Origin: Tridacna crocea
Taxonomy: Eukaryota; Mollusca; Bivalvia; Cardiida; Cardiidae
DNA: 64,000 nucleotides
Assembly (NCBI GenBank): GCA_943736015.1
Contig: OX031057.1
Location: 53,025,001-53,089,000 of the forward strand
Direction: 5' to 3'
How positions within the stretch are numbered: the first letter of the stretch is position 1; each line of letters starts with the position of its first letter. Made by a program: the position numbers and the translations under genes. Shown here piece after piece: positions 1-10,511 of the stretch. The notes beneath the pieces were generated by a model that was given only the letters and a program-made list of their open reading frames with translations, was not told where the DNA came from and did not search any database.

Positions 1-49
1 GGGACCATCTGAGAATTCTGTACATCAGTTAGATAAAAACATCATTAAA

Positions 50-118
50 GCGAAAAGTGTCAACCCTTGTCAGCATGCGCAATTTGCGCAGTCTTATCAG
101 CGTTGACACTTTTGGCAG
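50..118. repeat. Short palindromic hairpin
   Basis: The arms GCGAAAAGTGTCAACCC and GTTGACACTTTTGGC are inverted copies around a GCGCAATTTGCGC centre. Similar hairpins lie near 31668-31725, 48594-48655 and 60395-60480. It is most likely a deletion remnant of a short MITE. No coding sequence is visible between it and 306. Confidence 0.6.
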
Positions 119-306
119 TTCCCAGAAGGTCCCTCTTCGCTTGATGGGTTACATTTGGCAACTGTATCAGATCAGGCGAGGTTTGCTGAATGCCGCTACT
201 CATTTCAGTTTGAAGACTGTGTTGAATAAATGAATTAACCTAATCCTACCGTCATTGACGCTCTGGAAGGAAATTACCATCTCATGGTAAATAATTGGCT
301 TCTCAT

Positions 307-440
307 GGTTTAAGGTTCTCAAGAACAGGCCAATGGAAGATTCGGTTCACCGGCATCATAGCATGTGTTGGCTTGTCATGAATTCTAGCACACACGAAAT
401 TATTTTTTGAAACTGAAAACGTGAATACATTGTTTGAAAA
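307..440 (+). repeat. Direct repeat, copy 1
   Basis: About 134 bp recur at 795-930 in the same orientation, with shared blocks such as CTCAAGAACAGGCCAATGG and CTAGCACACACGAAATTATT. The copies differ at scattered positions and by small indels. They could be pieces of an unidentified interspersed element or a local duplication. The spacing is too short for ordinary flanking LTRs of the nearby pol remnant. Confidence 0.7.
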
Positions 441-794
441 GCAGAATCATTTTAAAATTCTTAATCAGAATGGTTCGAACTTAAGCACCTGGTAAAAGAC
501 CCAGTAGAAACATGCTATAGTGCTCAACTGATAGTCCAGAAATCGGAAAACGAACTAACAGTGAGAAAAGTTAGCTAGTGGTTACTTCGAAATTGGCCAA
601 ATAACTGATATTCTGGAGATCTATGATGACCCAATGGACCACTACAGAAGCAGCTGTCGGTGGCAACTGGATTGATCTTGGTCTGTACTATTCTGATTGG
701 TCTGATTTGCTAAACGGTTTGGCTCAGCCAATTAGAAATTGCGTCACTGTGACAGGTAAAAAAAGTCTTTAGCATTAAGACTGGTCACGTTTTC
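441..794. other. Spacer between direct repeats, nothing recognised
   Basis: No open frame, hairpin or repeat was recognised here. It only separates the two direct repeat copies. Confidence 0.4.
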
Positions 795-930
795 AGTTTA
801 AAATTCTCAAGAACAGGCCAATGGGAGGTTTGGTTCACCCGCATGAATAGCATGTGTTGGCTTGTCGTGAATACTAGCACACACGAAATTATTTTTTGAA
901 AATGAAAACGGGAATACGTTGTTTGAAAAA
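795..930 (+). repeat. Direct repeat, copy 2
   Basis: Second copy of the repeat at 307-440, in the same orientation and ending at the same TTGTTTGAAAA block. Confidence 0.7.
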
Positions 931-1559
931 AGGATATAAGTTTCCTGCGCCTAATATGTAAATTTGATAACTTTTTAGCAAATGTCCACGAAATTTACGG
1001 ACGTACATGTATGTACCTCGTAGATCTTTTAGACTTTGGAACTGGAGCTAATCTTTCTGTTTTGAATATTCTTTCTTCAGTTGTATTTCTCTCCTTTCTT
1101 CATGTTCAGACTCATATCTTTGTACTTCACAATGACGTCCTTCTTTCTGGTAGTATTTTGTTTGATTTTTGCTTCTTTTTTGTTACTACTGAATCTTTTT
1201 CTGATCTTGTTCTTGTTGCAGCAGCTTGGTTTTCTTCTAATCTCTCCTCTTGTCTATCCTTCTGTCAAATTTCTTGATTTCTCTATGAGTCATCAGTACC
1301 TTGCTCACTTTTAGAGCTATTTTCCATCATCTGTTCATCTCTTCTTTCTTCAGCCTTATCTTTTTCTCCTGGAGCATTGACGTCCGCCTCTAAGTTATGT
1401 TATTCATGTTTTTCTAACAAATCTTATTCCAGTTTCCCTTCTACTCTCATTAGCACCTGATCCTACCCTGGAATCTATCTGATCTCTGGATACTTAGCCA
1501 TCACTCTTGTCTTTTACTTCATTCTTCATTCTCTTTCTTTTTTAGGTGGCCACAGTTCT
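931..1559. other. Pyrimidine-rich stretch downstream of the pol remnant
   Basis: The plus strand is strongly T/C-rich, so the minus strand is A/G-rich. Any minus-strand peptide would be Lys/Glu/Arg-rich, as expected just after an integrase C-terminus, but every frame is broken. Two short plus-strand frames (from 1011 and 1081) have low-complexity hydrophobic composition and are not credible genes. No LTR boundary could be fixed. Confidence 0.35.
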
Positions 1560-1795
1560 CTTCTTCTTTTCAGGAGATAACCTCCTTCTCGGAAGTGGTT
1601 CTCCTATGGGAAATGATGATTTCTAAGTAACGTCTTTGTTGGTGTTTCAGACCTAACCTTGTACACAGTAATCTGATCATTTTGATGATCTGTCCAAATA
1701 TAAACATCGTCTTCAAATCTGTCTTGGATTTTGACCTTTCCCTCAAAAACAAGAACTTTTTCTTGTACTCTATCTCTCACTTTTCTATCTTGGCA
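1560..1795 (-). pseudogene. Integrase C-terminal domain remnant
   Basis: One minus-strand frame shows KIQDRFEDDVYIW followed by VYKVRSE. This matches the 'W.D..Y.V..' block and the 'V.....' block that end gypsy integrases in animals. The match then runs into a stop. The remnant is separated from the integrase core by a SINE and a MITE. Confidence 0.7.
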
Positions 1796-1809
1796 TTTTC
1801 GGCTTTTAA

Positions 1810-2028
1810 CCCTTTCCCAAACAAGCCCTGGTTTTTACGTGTCTGCAGTAAAAGGCTATTGAAAACACTGTGGGAGAGGGGGGAATTGCTCGAGCAATTT
1901 CTCCTTTTCCCAAAGTGTTTTCTAGCCTTTTGAGAACTTTATGTCATTTTCTCAAAATCTAATATTGTCATCTGCAAACAAACTGTTTCGGTTTGGAAGA
2001 GTCTAAAATTTTATCATTTGGGAAAGGG
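1810..2028. mobile_element. Palindromic TTAA-flanked MITE (piggyBac-type), GCTCG subfamily
   Basis: It starts CCCTTTCCCAAAC after a TTAA (1806-1809) and ends GTTTGGGAAAGGG in mirrored form. The central hairpin is CACTGTGGGAG...GCTCGAGC...CCCAAAGTG, shorter and more diverged than in other copies. The right-hand TTAA has decayed. It lies inside the gypsy remnant and is therefore younger than that element. Confidence 0.8.
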
Positions 2029-2036
2029 TTGCTGAC

Positions 2037-2096
2037 CGTGTAGATCAAGATCATACTTCACAGAATTATGCATTCTGATATTGGTCTTACACTGTA
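2037..2096. repeat. Fragment of the GACAGTGTAGATC hairpin family
   Basis: GACCGTGTAGATCAAGATCA and a mirrored TGATATTGGTCTTACACTG form a degenerate palindrome. It is almost identical to 16927-17000 and related to the well-preserved pair at 57967-58261. Confidence 0.65.
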
Positions 2097-2099
2097 AAC

Positions 2100-2375
2100 T
2101 CAGTTACAGTAAACGCGGCCAGTGCATCTATTCATGCTTTACTGGGGTTTCTTTTATCATTACTTCGCACAGTTTTCTTTCCATGCCAATGGTAGCTTTC
2201 CCACATAACCATCGTTGGCTTTTGTTAGCTGTGGGAGAGGAATGCATTCATTTCGCAATGACTATCCTCAATTCTCGGCAAGAAATTGGCGGAGCAAGGT
2301 ATCTAACCAGGACCCCCTGTTCTAAAGTCCTGCACTCTACCGACCGAGCTACCGCTGCTCGAGGGTAATTTCTGC
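2100..2375 (-). mobile_element. tRNA-derived SINE
   Basis: The minus strand begins with a tRNA-like head near 2370. Box A reads TAGCTCGGTCGGTAGAGTGC and a decayed box B reads CCTGGTTAGATACC. The body contains the words TGTGGGAAAGC and ATGGCATGGAAAG, which also occur in the SINEs at 56175-56742 and 49662-49941. It sits between the integrase core and C-terminal domain of the gypsy remnant. Confidence 0.75.
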
Positions 2376-2384
2376 TGTTTCCCA

Positions 2385-2590
2385 AACATAATGTTTCTTT
2401 GCGTTCAGCTGTGTAAAGTTATAGGCAATGACCAGAGAGTTAACGTATCTTTTCCAATCTGCTCTCTGTTCAATTTCCGAAGTGTTAACATTCCTAACAA
2501 AGTTCTATTGAATCTTTCTGGCCCTGACTTCCCTTGTAGATGATACATGGATGTTCTTGTTTTTTCCATGTTGGTCAAATGGCGAAGTTC
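2385..2590 (-). pseudogene. Integrase catalytic-core remnant
   Basis: The frame contains EKTRTSMYHLQGKSGPERFN, which matches the integrase 'PYHP.G.G..ER.NRTL' block with the catalytic Glu position (the E of ERFN) preserved. Flanking frames hold further pieces ending in FGK. Frameshifts separate them. No functional protein is possible. Confidence 0.75.
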
Positions 2591-2779
2591 TTTAAGTTAT
2601 TTGATTAGAAATTTGGTCTTTGATCCGAATGTATTCTGTTTGGAATCCCGTAATGAAGAAAGAAGTTATTGTCGAAAGTTTCAGCGGTAGTCTTTGTTGT
2701 CTGGTTCTTGGTTGAAATAGCCATGGCGAATTTCGTAAAGCGGTCTCTTTAAACAAGAATCGTGGTAAAGCTCTACTTT

Positions 2780-2950
2780 TGATGTCTCTAAGGTCAGGAA
2801 ATCCATAGAGACAAATTCTAATAGATAGCAAAGGCTGTGTCCAATGCTCAGCTTCCCTAGTCATTCTAGGCGAGAAAATTCTTTCGCGCAAGAGTCGAAT
2901 TGTTCTCTTACGTCCAGGATGCCCGACTTCATTATTGAGGCCTTTCAACT
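2780..2950 (-). pseudogene. Integrase zinc-binding region remnant
   Basis: NNEVGHPGRKRTIRLLRER is a clear match to the H2C2 integrase zinc-binding block (H...GHPG..RT..LL). The cysteine pair that should follow has been lost to substitutions. A 118-codon frame remains open here (2592-2948), which is long for a dead region but mixes real and shifted reading. Confidence 0.8.
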
Positions 2951-3022
2951 TCTTTTCTATAGCACGGAGGTATAATTAAGTGTTCAATTTTCTCTCCTTC
3001 TTCTTTTATGTTTTTATAATTT

Positions 3023-3283
3023 GGAGTGCAACACGCGAAAAGGTGCATTCGGACATCTGCGTAAAGTGTCGTCTCGGATTAGCCTGCGCAGTCCGCGCAG
3101 GCTAATCCGAGACGGCACTTTACGACTACATTAGATTTTGAGCCTTAGTAGACTTTTGCGAAACAGAAAATCACATTAGAACTGAAATTTTCGTTTCGGA
3201 TTAGCCTGCGCGGACAGCCCGGGCTGATCAGAGATGACAATTTACGGAAACGTCCGAATGACCGTTTTCGCGTGTTGCACTCC
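3023..3283. mobile_element. Double-hairpin MITE with ATTAGCCTGCGCAG core
   Basis: 261 bp with near-perfect terminal inverted repeats GGAGTGCAACACGCGAAAA...TTTTCGCGTGTTGCACTCC. Inside are two copies of the hairpin GTCTCGGATTAGCCTGCGCAG...CTAATCCGAGAC; the first is almost perfect and the second diverged. The same layout occurs at 59123-59379 and, interrupted, at 61629-62283. A half copy lies near 55110-55200. It is inserted between the gypsy RNase H and integrase regions. Confidence 0.85.
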
Positions 3284-3514
3284 ATTATAGAACACCTCGC
3301 TTCACGATAAAGTGCTTGTAATCTCTATTCATGACTGGGTCTTCCTTTGTCACAATTCGGGAAGGCGTTATCCAATCAATAACAACAATCTCCTATCTTT
3401 CTATGACTGTGTCAGGTCGTTGCTTTTTTTTTAATTTCCCTGAATTCTGTTTGTGCCACTGGGAGTCTTTAGTCTTCTGTAGCTTCAAGAGTATTGATGT
3501 TAGTTTGTTTGTTT

Positions 3515-3605
3515 AAATGGTGTTTTAAGCTGCTTTCAACATTATTTCACTCATATCACGGCGACAGGTCACTTGTACATGTTTTCCTGGGTTTCACCGG
3601 TAAAT
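3515..3605 (-). repeat. SINE 3' domain fragment
   Basis: The segment aligns with the central and 3' portion of the full SINE at 10512-10780: a TTTAA(A/C)G start, then CTCATATCACGGCG, ACATGTTTTCCTGG and ACCGGTA in the same order. No tRNA head is present. It points to a second SINE lineage sharing the same conserved domain. Confidence 0.6.
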
Positions 3606-3724
3606 ACTGATGATAGAACAGATGGTCTTAGCTAAAGGGTCCACATCTGTGCAGCTACATATAGTCTTCACAACATCATCCTTTCTCTTTACTCTTTCCT
3701 TGTCTTTCCCTGCAATTTCCCATG

Positions 3725-4010
3725 TGGGTATCTGGACATTGCATCAGCATCTGCGTTGTTAAATCCTGACATATAACATATATCGAAGTTAAATTTTTCA
3801 AGTGCAGAGGCCCATCTCTATCCCGTTTCATCCATTTTTACGTTGGTTAGCACACTTATCAATGGATTGTTGTCTGTCAGGGCAGTGAAATGGCGTAAAC
3901 TCAAATACTGTGCATATTTTATCAGCGAATTCAAAGCCTAAAACTCTAATTTGTAAGCGCAGAAATGCTTTTCCAACTTGCTAAAGCTCTACCGACAAAG
4001 ACTATTGATT
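3725..4010 (-). pseudogene. RNase H remnant of gypsy pol
   Basis: The frame carries HFCAYKLEF, then FTALTDNNPLISVLT and GFNNADADAMSRYP. These match the RNase H 'HKLEFLALKWA', 'TDNNPL.Y.LT' and 'N..ADALSR.P' blocks of Ty3/gypsy elements in the right order and spacing. Two in-frame stops inactivate it. Confidence 0.85.
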
Positions 4011-4440
4011 TCTTTAGTTTTCCTTCTGACTCGTAAAGAACAACTCGAAGTCCTCGTAAGGATCAGCTGTAAGTCCTTGCTTTGATGCTGCATCAGTGTG
4101 CAGTTTCAAGGGTATTGAAAAATCAGGGAAAGCCGAAGTCTGTGGTTTTGTCAAACTTCCGTTAGACTTTCAAAAACATTTTGTTAATTTCTGTCCAAGT
4201 CCAGGGTTTCGTAATGGATTCCTGTTTTGACACTATTGGTAATAAAAGGTCTGCTAGTGATCTCGTAATGGTTAGACTATGTTTGGCTAATTCATGATTT
4301 TGTCTCTCTTAACTTGATCTGTTTCAATTCCTTTTTCGCTCTCACCCTGGCCTAAAAATTGGACTTGGTCTTAAAATGAAGTGACACTTTTCAGGTGATA
4401 ACTTCAGGTTGCATTCTTTCAGTCGTATCAAATGCTATAT
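4010..4440 (-). pseudogene. Reverse transcriptase 3' end remnant
   Basis: Short blocks in shifting frames read LKECNLKLSPEKCHF, FLGQGESEKGIETD and FGFPDFSIPLKLHTDAA. They match the thumb/connection part of gypsy reverse transcriptase leading into RNase H. The catalytic YxDD region would lie at higher coordinates and is absent. Confidence 0.75.
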
Positions 4441-5049
4441 TTTAAATATTTTGCCACACCCATGGGCAGCATATCATTAGTTAAATAACAATCCGTCTGT
4501 CGTGTTGTATGTGCGTATTTTGTTCATCAGTAGAGCCAACAAGTAGACCAATTGGAAACTCTGTGATAACTCTGTACCAGAAGACAAAATTTTAGAATCG
4601 TCCCGTTTGAAATTACATTAATTTCTCCATGCCAAATAAAACGAGGTTCATATGATTAGATTTTTTTTTAAGGAAAATAATAAAAAAAAAAAATGTGAGA
4701 AAAGAAGAAATGCAGGTAACTAGCATTTTTAGCTCACCTGAGCACGAAGTGCTTTTGTGATCGCCCAATGTCCGTCGTCCGTCGAGCGTCGTGCGTCGTC
4801 CACAATTTCTTTAAACATCTTCTCCTCCTAAACCATAGGGCCAATCTTGATGAAACTTGGCAGGGATGTTCCTTGGGCGAAGGTCTACCAAAGATGTTCA
4901 AGAGATTGAATTCCACCCATAACTCTGGTTGCCATGGCAACCAAGAGGAAATTAATAGCAACATGTTTCGAAAATCTTCTTCTCTGAAACTAGAAGGTGC
5001 AGAGCTTGATATTTGGTATGTAGCATCTCCTAGTGAACCTCTACCGAGA

Positions 5050-7010
5050 TTGTTCATATGACGCCCCTGGGGTCAAAACTGGCCCCACCCCAGGGATCAC
5101 AGGTTTGAAACATAGGAACAAAGAAGGAAAAGTTTAAAAATCTTCTTCTCTGAAGCTAGAAGGTGCAGAGATTTGATATTTGGTATGAAGCATCTCCTAG
5201 TAGACCTATACCGAGATTGTTCATATGATGCCCCTGGGGTCAAAACTGGCCCCGCCCCCGGGGGTCACAAGTTTGAAACATAGGAACAAAGAAGGAAAAC
5301 TTTAAATTCTTCTTCTCTGAAACTAAAAGCTGCAGAGCTTGATATTTGGTATGTAGCATCTCCTAGTGAACCTCTACCGAGATTGTTCATATGACGCCCC
5401 TGGGGTCAAAACTGGCCCCACCCCAGGGATCACAAGTTTGAAACATAGGAACAAAGAAGGAAAAGTTTAAAAATCTTCTTCTCTGAAGCTAGAAGGTGCA
5501 GAGATTTGATATTTGGTATGAAGCATCTCCTAGAACACCTATACCGAGATTGTTCATATGATGCCCCTGGTGTCAAAACTGGCCCCGCCCCCGGGGGTCA
5601 CAAGTTTGAAACGTAGGAACAAAGAGGGAAAATTTTAAATTATTCTTCTCTGAAACTAAAAGCTGCAGAGCTTTGATATTTGGTATGCCCCTGGGGTCAA
5701 AACTGGCTACGCCCCCGGAGGTCACTAGTTTGAAACATAGGAACAAAGAAAGAAAACTTTAAAATTTTTCTTTTCTGAAACTAGAGGGTACAGAGCTTTG
5801 ATATTTAGTATGTGGCATCTCCTAGTGGACCTCTACCAAGATTGTTCATATGATGCCCCTGGGGTCAAAACTGGCCCCGCCCCCGGAGGTCAGAAGTTTG
5901 AAGCATAGGAACAAAGAAGGAAATGTTCTTCTCTGAAACTAGAAGGTGCAGAGCTTTGATATTTGGTATATGGCATCTCCTAGTGGACCTCTACCAAGAT
6001 TGTTTATATGATGCCCCTGGAGTCAAAACCCGCCCCGGGGGTCAGAAGTTTGAAACATAGGAACAAAGATGGAAAACTTTGAAATTCTTTTTCTCTGAAA
6101 CTAAAAGCTGTAGAGCTTTGATTATTGGTATGCCTCTGGGGTCAAAACTGGCTCCGTCCCAGGAGGTCACTAGTTTGAAACATAGGAACAAAGAAAGAAA
6201 ACTTTAAAATTTTTCTTCTCTGAAACTAGAAGGTGCAGAGCTTTGATATTTGGTATGTGGCATCTCCTAGTGGACCTCTACCAAGATTGTTCATATGATG
6301 CTCCTGGGGTCAAAACCCGCCCCGGGGGTCAGAAGTTTGAAACATAGGAACAAAGAAGGAAAACTTTGAATTTTTTTTTCTCTGAAACTAGAACGTGCAG
6401 AGCTTTGATAGCTGGTATGTAACATCTCTTAGTGGACCTCTACCAAGATTGTTCATATGATGTCCCTGGGGTCAAAACTGGCCCTGCCCCGGGAGTCACA
6501 ATTTTGAAACATAGGAACAAAGAAGGCAAACTTTAAAATGATTTTTCTCTAAAACTAGAAGGTGCCGAGCTTTGATATGTGGCATGTAGCATCTCCTAGT
6601 GGACCTCTACCAAGATTGTTCATATGATGCCCCTGGGGTCCAAACTGGCCGTGTCCCGGGGGCCGCAAGTTCGAAACATAGGAACAAAGAGGGAAAACCT
6701 TAAAATTCTTCTCTGAAACAGGAGGAGTAGAGCTTTGATATTTGGTATGTAGCATCTGCTAGTTGACCTCTACCTTGTTTGTTCAAATGATGTCCCTGGG
6801 GTCCAAATTGGCCCCGCTCCGGGGGTTACAAGTTGGAAACATAGGAACAAAGATGGAAAACTTTAAAAAAAAATTCTCTGACACTGGATGTCGTAGAACT
6901 TTGACATTTTATATGTAGCATCTTCTAGTGGACCTCTACCAAATACGATACAATGATCCTGGGGTCCAAATTGGCCCCGTTCCGGGGGTCACAAGTTTGA
7001 ACATGGAAAA
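5050..7010 (+). repeat. Tandem satellite, about 166-bp unit
   Basis: Roughly a dozen units, spaced about 166 bp apart early in the array (for example CCCCTGGGGTCAAAACTGG near 5066, 5232 and 5398). Conserved words include CATCTCCTAGTGGACCTCTA, TTGTTCATATGATG, GAAACATAGGAACAAAGAAGG and CTTCTCTGAAACTAGAAGG. Some units are shortened (near 5680 and 6130). Divergence rises toward the right end. Confidence 0.9.
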
Positions 7011-7390
7011 CTTTTAAATTCCTCTGTTCTGAAACAGGGTGGAAACTTTGTACGTGTGTTCCTTATGGTAGTACGCCAATAACAATATAATTTTTTTTTT
7101 CATCAAATGTCATGTCAATAAAAAAGGGGGCTTGGTGTAAATTTTCACTGTGGACCAATATCTCTTTCACTACAGGACAAAATGTAATTAAACTTCATCT
7201 TTTTAAGCGACAGACAATAGTTATTTGCTTTTATTTCATGGAACGACATGTTATCAAAAAAGGCGACTAAATGTATAATTTTATCATGGACCAATTACAG
7301 TCATTTTGCCCATCCATCCACCTTGACGGATATCTTCTAAAGTCCTTGGAATTTATGAAACTTCAAACATGTTTTCCTTAGGATAGTCTT

Positions 7391-7618
7391 TTGAAACAAT
7401 TTTCTTCTGTAAGATGTGTCACAGAAAAAGGGGTTACCTTTCACATTCTGGATTTGTTGAGCCCCGATAGATCAGTCAGAAATGTTGTGAGCTGGCAGTC
7501 TAGGGTTCCCAGTTTGCGCTGGCTTGATTACTGTCTCAGCCAACATCCTTTGACATTTGATCAAAAGTTACTGAGACAAGTCTCATTTGTATCTTCCAGT
7601 AAGGGAATAATGTTTTAA
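7391..7618 (+). other. Open frame in the satellite-element tail
   Basis: A 75-codon frame here is matched by a 70-codon frame at 11915-12127 in the second element. They share VSWQSRVPSLRWLDY and QHPLTFDQKLLRQVSFVS. No known domain was recognised. The surrounding non-coding tail is equally well conserved between the copies, so conservation alone does not show that this is a gene. Confidence 0.2.
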
Positions 7619-7877
7619 TCTGTCATTTGACCACCATTTTGACCAGGAAATAAATGCCTGGCCTTCCAAGTTAATTCAATCCCTTACCAATTCAATGACC
7701 CTGAATAAGAGAGGTTGTGAAAGCATTTTCGGAAAAGAAGAAAATGCTTTTTACACAGTTACATACCCTGTCAGAATTGTTTGGCCTTAAACTTTGATAT
7801 TTGGTATTTATCTTCATTGTACACCTTTACTGCTTAGTACTCAGGTGAGCGATATAGGACCATCATGGTCCTCTTGT

Positions 7878-8173
7878 TTTGGGATGGAATAAAAAGAAAC
7901 ATAAAGAGAATTAATGTCATTATTTCTATTACAGATATGTCATTAGCAAATTAGAGCTGCTTGTAGCTGAAAACTATATGATCGTATACTTCCATGGGGC
8001 CACGCCCCGTCGACAAATGCTCAGTTTTGGTTGGCTCAAGAGATGCTTTCAGATGATTGATAGAGGGTAGGCACTGTCTATTTTCCCAGTTTATGAATTT
8101 TGTACCCTTCCAAATTGAAAGTGTTTGCAAACAAAAAAGGAAATGTGGCTCACACTGTTGGATTTGGTTTTAA
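7878..8173. other. Spacer, nothing recognised
   Basis: Unassigned AT-rich sequence between element copy 1 and the MITE at 8174. Confidence 0.4.
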
Positions 8174-8384
8174 CCCTTTCCCAAACGATAAATTTTGGAC
8201 CCTTCCAAACCGAAAGAGTTTGCAGATGACAATTTTAAGAAAATTGCAGAAAGTTCTCAAAAAGGGTAGACAACACTGTGGGAAAAGGAAAAATTGCTCG
8301 TTACGAGCAAGTTTTCCTTTTCCCACATCGTTTTCATAAGACTTACTGCACACACGTAAAAACTAGGGCTTGTTTGGGAAAGGG
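8174..8384. mobile_element. TTAA-flanked palindromic MITE, GCTCG subfamily
   Basis: TTAA occurs on both sides (8170-8173 and 8385-8388). The ends are CCCTTTCCCAAACG and GTTTGGGAAAGGG. The central hairpin is CACTGTGGGAAAAGG...GCTCGTTACGAGC...CCTTTTCCCACATCG. The right half ends in AAAACTAGGGCTTG, as in copies 43553-43772 and 57031-57250. Confidence 0.9.
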
Positions 8385-9477
8385 TTAAAAGAAAAAATAT
8401 AGTGGCAAACTGGCATTTTCTGTGCGTACGAAGACCATGTTTTCGTATTCTTCATTCTTCACCGTAATTAAAATTTCATGATTGTTTTGTGATGGGCTAC
8501 AACAGGGGGTGAACTGGAATCTATTTGATAATCCCAATATTCAATTAATTTCCTGTTTTTAGCTCACCTGAGCACGAAGTGCTCATGGTGAGCTTTTGTG
8601 ATCGCCCAATGTCCGTCGTGTGTCGTGCGGTGTGCGTCGTGCGTCGTCCACAATTTCTTTAAACATCTTCTCCTCCTAAACCACTGAGCCAATCTTGATG
8701 AAACTTGCTAGAGATGTTCCTTTGGTAAAGCTCTACCAAACTTGTACAAGAGATTAAATCCCAGCCATAACTCTGGTTGCCATGGCAACCAAAAGTGAAA
8801 AAAGAGCAAAATCTTTGAAAATCTTCTCTGAAACTAGAAGGCGTAGAGCTTTGATATTTGGTATGTAGCATCTCCTAGTGGACCTCTACCAAGAGTGTTC
8901 ATATGATGCCCCTGGGGTCAAAACTGGCCCCGCCACGGGGGTCACAAGTATGAAACGTAGGAACAAAGAAGGAACACTTTAAAGATCTTCTCTGATACTA
9001 GAAGGTGCAGAGCTTTGATATTTGGTATGTAGCATCTCCTAGTGGACCTCTACCAAGAGTGTTCATATGATGCCCCTGGGGTCAAAACTGGCCCCGCCAC
9101 GGGGGTCACAAGTATGAAACGTAGGAACAAAGAAGGAACACTTTAAAGATCTTCTCTGATACTAGAAGGTGCAGAGCTTTGATATTTGGTATGTAGCATC
9201 TCCTAGTGGACTTCTACCAAGAATATTCATATGATGCCCCTGGGGTCAAAACTGACCCCGCCCCGGGGGTCACAAGCTTGAAACATAGGAACAAAGAAGG
9301 AAAACTTCAAAAATCTTCTTCTCTGAAACTAGAAGGTGCAGAGCTTTGATAATTGGTATGTAGGATCTCCTAGTGGACCTCTAGCAAGATTGTTCATATG
9401 ATGTCCCTGGGGTCAAACCTAACACCGCCCCGGGGGTCACAAGTTTGAAACATAGGAATAAAAAAGGATTTTTTTTT

Positions 9478-10320
9478 AGCTCATCTGAGCACAACGTGCT
9501 CAAGGGGAGCTTTTAGGATCACCCGGTGTCCGTCGTGCGTCTTCAACAATTCTTTTAACACCAATTCCTCCTAAACTGCTGGGCAAATTTGGACCAAACT
9601 TGGCTGGAATGATCCTTGGGAGGTCCTCTATAAAAAAATTTCACAGAATTTGATTTCGTCAAAAACTCTGGTTGCCATGGCAACCAAATGGAATTTTCAA
9701 AGAAATTCTTTAAAAATCTTCTCTGAAACCGCTGGCCAGATTTTAAAATGATTTCACAGGGATGTTCCTTGGGTGACCCTTTTCAAAAAATGTTCGCGAA
9801 ATTTTGATCAGTCAAGAAACATGGCTCTGGTGAATAGGGAAATGAAGAAATTCTTGAAAATTCTTCTTCTCTGAAACCGCTGGTCAGATTTTAGAATAGT
9901 TTCACAGCAATGTTCGTTGGATGACCCTTTTCAAAAACTGTTCGCGAAATTTTGATCTGTCAAGAAAAATGGCTCTGGTGAGTGGGGGCTACACGCACTA
10001 TATAGACATGAAGAAACTATTGAAGATTCTTCTTCTCTGTAACCGCTGTGTACATATTTAAATAATTTCACAGGGATGTTACTTGAATGAACCTTTTCAA
10101 AACTTGTTCGCTAAATGGGGGCTACTTGCACTATACAGAAATGAAGAAATTCTTAAAAATTCTTCTTTTTTGAAACTGATGGTCAGTTTTTGAAATGACT
10201 TTTACAGATGACCTTTTGAAAATTGCTTGGCAAAATAATAATTTTGTTTAAAAAAAAAATAAAAAAATAGTCTATGGTCCTCTAAAAAATTCAGGTGAGC
10301 GATCCAGGGCCATCTTGTTT
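9478..10320 (+). mobile_element. Nested diverged relative of the satellite element
   Basis: It begins AGCTCATCTGAGCACAACGT and ends TTCAGGTGAGCGATCCAGGG then CCATCTTGTTT, the same end plan as the host element but with a different body: four units of about 180-200 bp containing TTCTCTGAAACCGCTGG and TTCACAG(G/C)(G/A)ATGTT. The host array resumes immediately afterwards at TTTTCTTCTCTGAAACTAG, which supports insertion into the array. Confidence 0.75.
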
Positions 10321-10511
10321 AAATTTTCTTCTCTGAAACTAGAAGGTGCAGAGATTTCATATTTGGTATGTAGCAACTCCTGGTGAACCTCTACCAAGTT
10401 TGTTCATATGATACCCCTGGGGTCAAAACTGGCTCCGCCCCGGGGGTCCAAAGTTTGAAACATAGGAACAAAGAAGGAAAACTTTAAAATTCTTTTTCTC
10501 TGAAACTAGAA

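Larger units (their letters stand above)
1560..4440 (-). mobile_element. Decayed Ty3/gypsy-type retrotransposon pol region
   Basis: Reading the minus strand from high to low coordinates gives, in the canonical pol order: the end of a reverse transcriptase with the RNase H transition (4440-4010), RNase H (4010-3725), a linker (about 3480-3300), the integrase zinc-binding region (2950-2780), the integrase core (2590-2385) and the integrase C-terminal domain (1795-1560). Each piece matches the family only in short open blocks interrupted by stops and frameshifts, so the copy is dead. A MITE at 3023-3283, a SINE at 2100-2375 and another MITE at 1810-2028 interrupt it. No LTRs, gag, protease or reverse transcriptase active site were found. 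The family call rests on motif recognition in the sequence. Confidence 0.8.
4731..7877 (+). mobile_element. Satellite-bearing interspersed element, copy 1
   Basis: It begins AGCTCACCTGAGCACGAAGT and ends CTCAGGTGAGC followed by a GGACCATCATGGTCC palindrome and TCTTGTTT, so the termini carry short inverted GCTCACCTGAG words. Between them lie a head of about 320 bp with GTCCGTCGTCC runs, a 166-bp tandem array (about 5050-7010), and a tail of about 860 bp. The tail is shared almost base for base with 11440-12415 in copy 2. No transposase is encoded. Repeats with these ends are, from general knowledge, abundant in bivalve genomes; the transposition class is not established. Confidence 0.75.

Noticed and set aside
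2081..2368. 95-codon plus-strand frame
   Set aside because: It is the reverse strand of a tRNA-derived SINE.
4734..5061. Overlapping frames of about 100 codons on both strands
   Set aside because: They lie in the head and first unit of the satellite-bearing element; the same sequence is repeated with frameshifts at 8561-8871.
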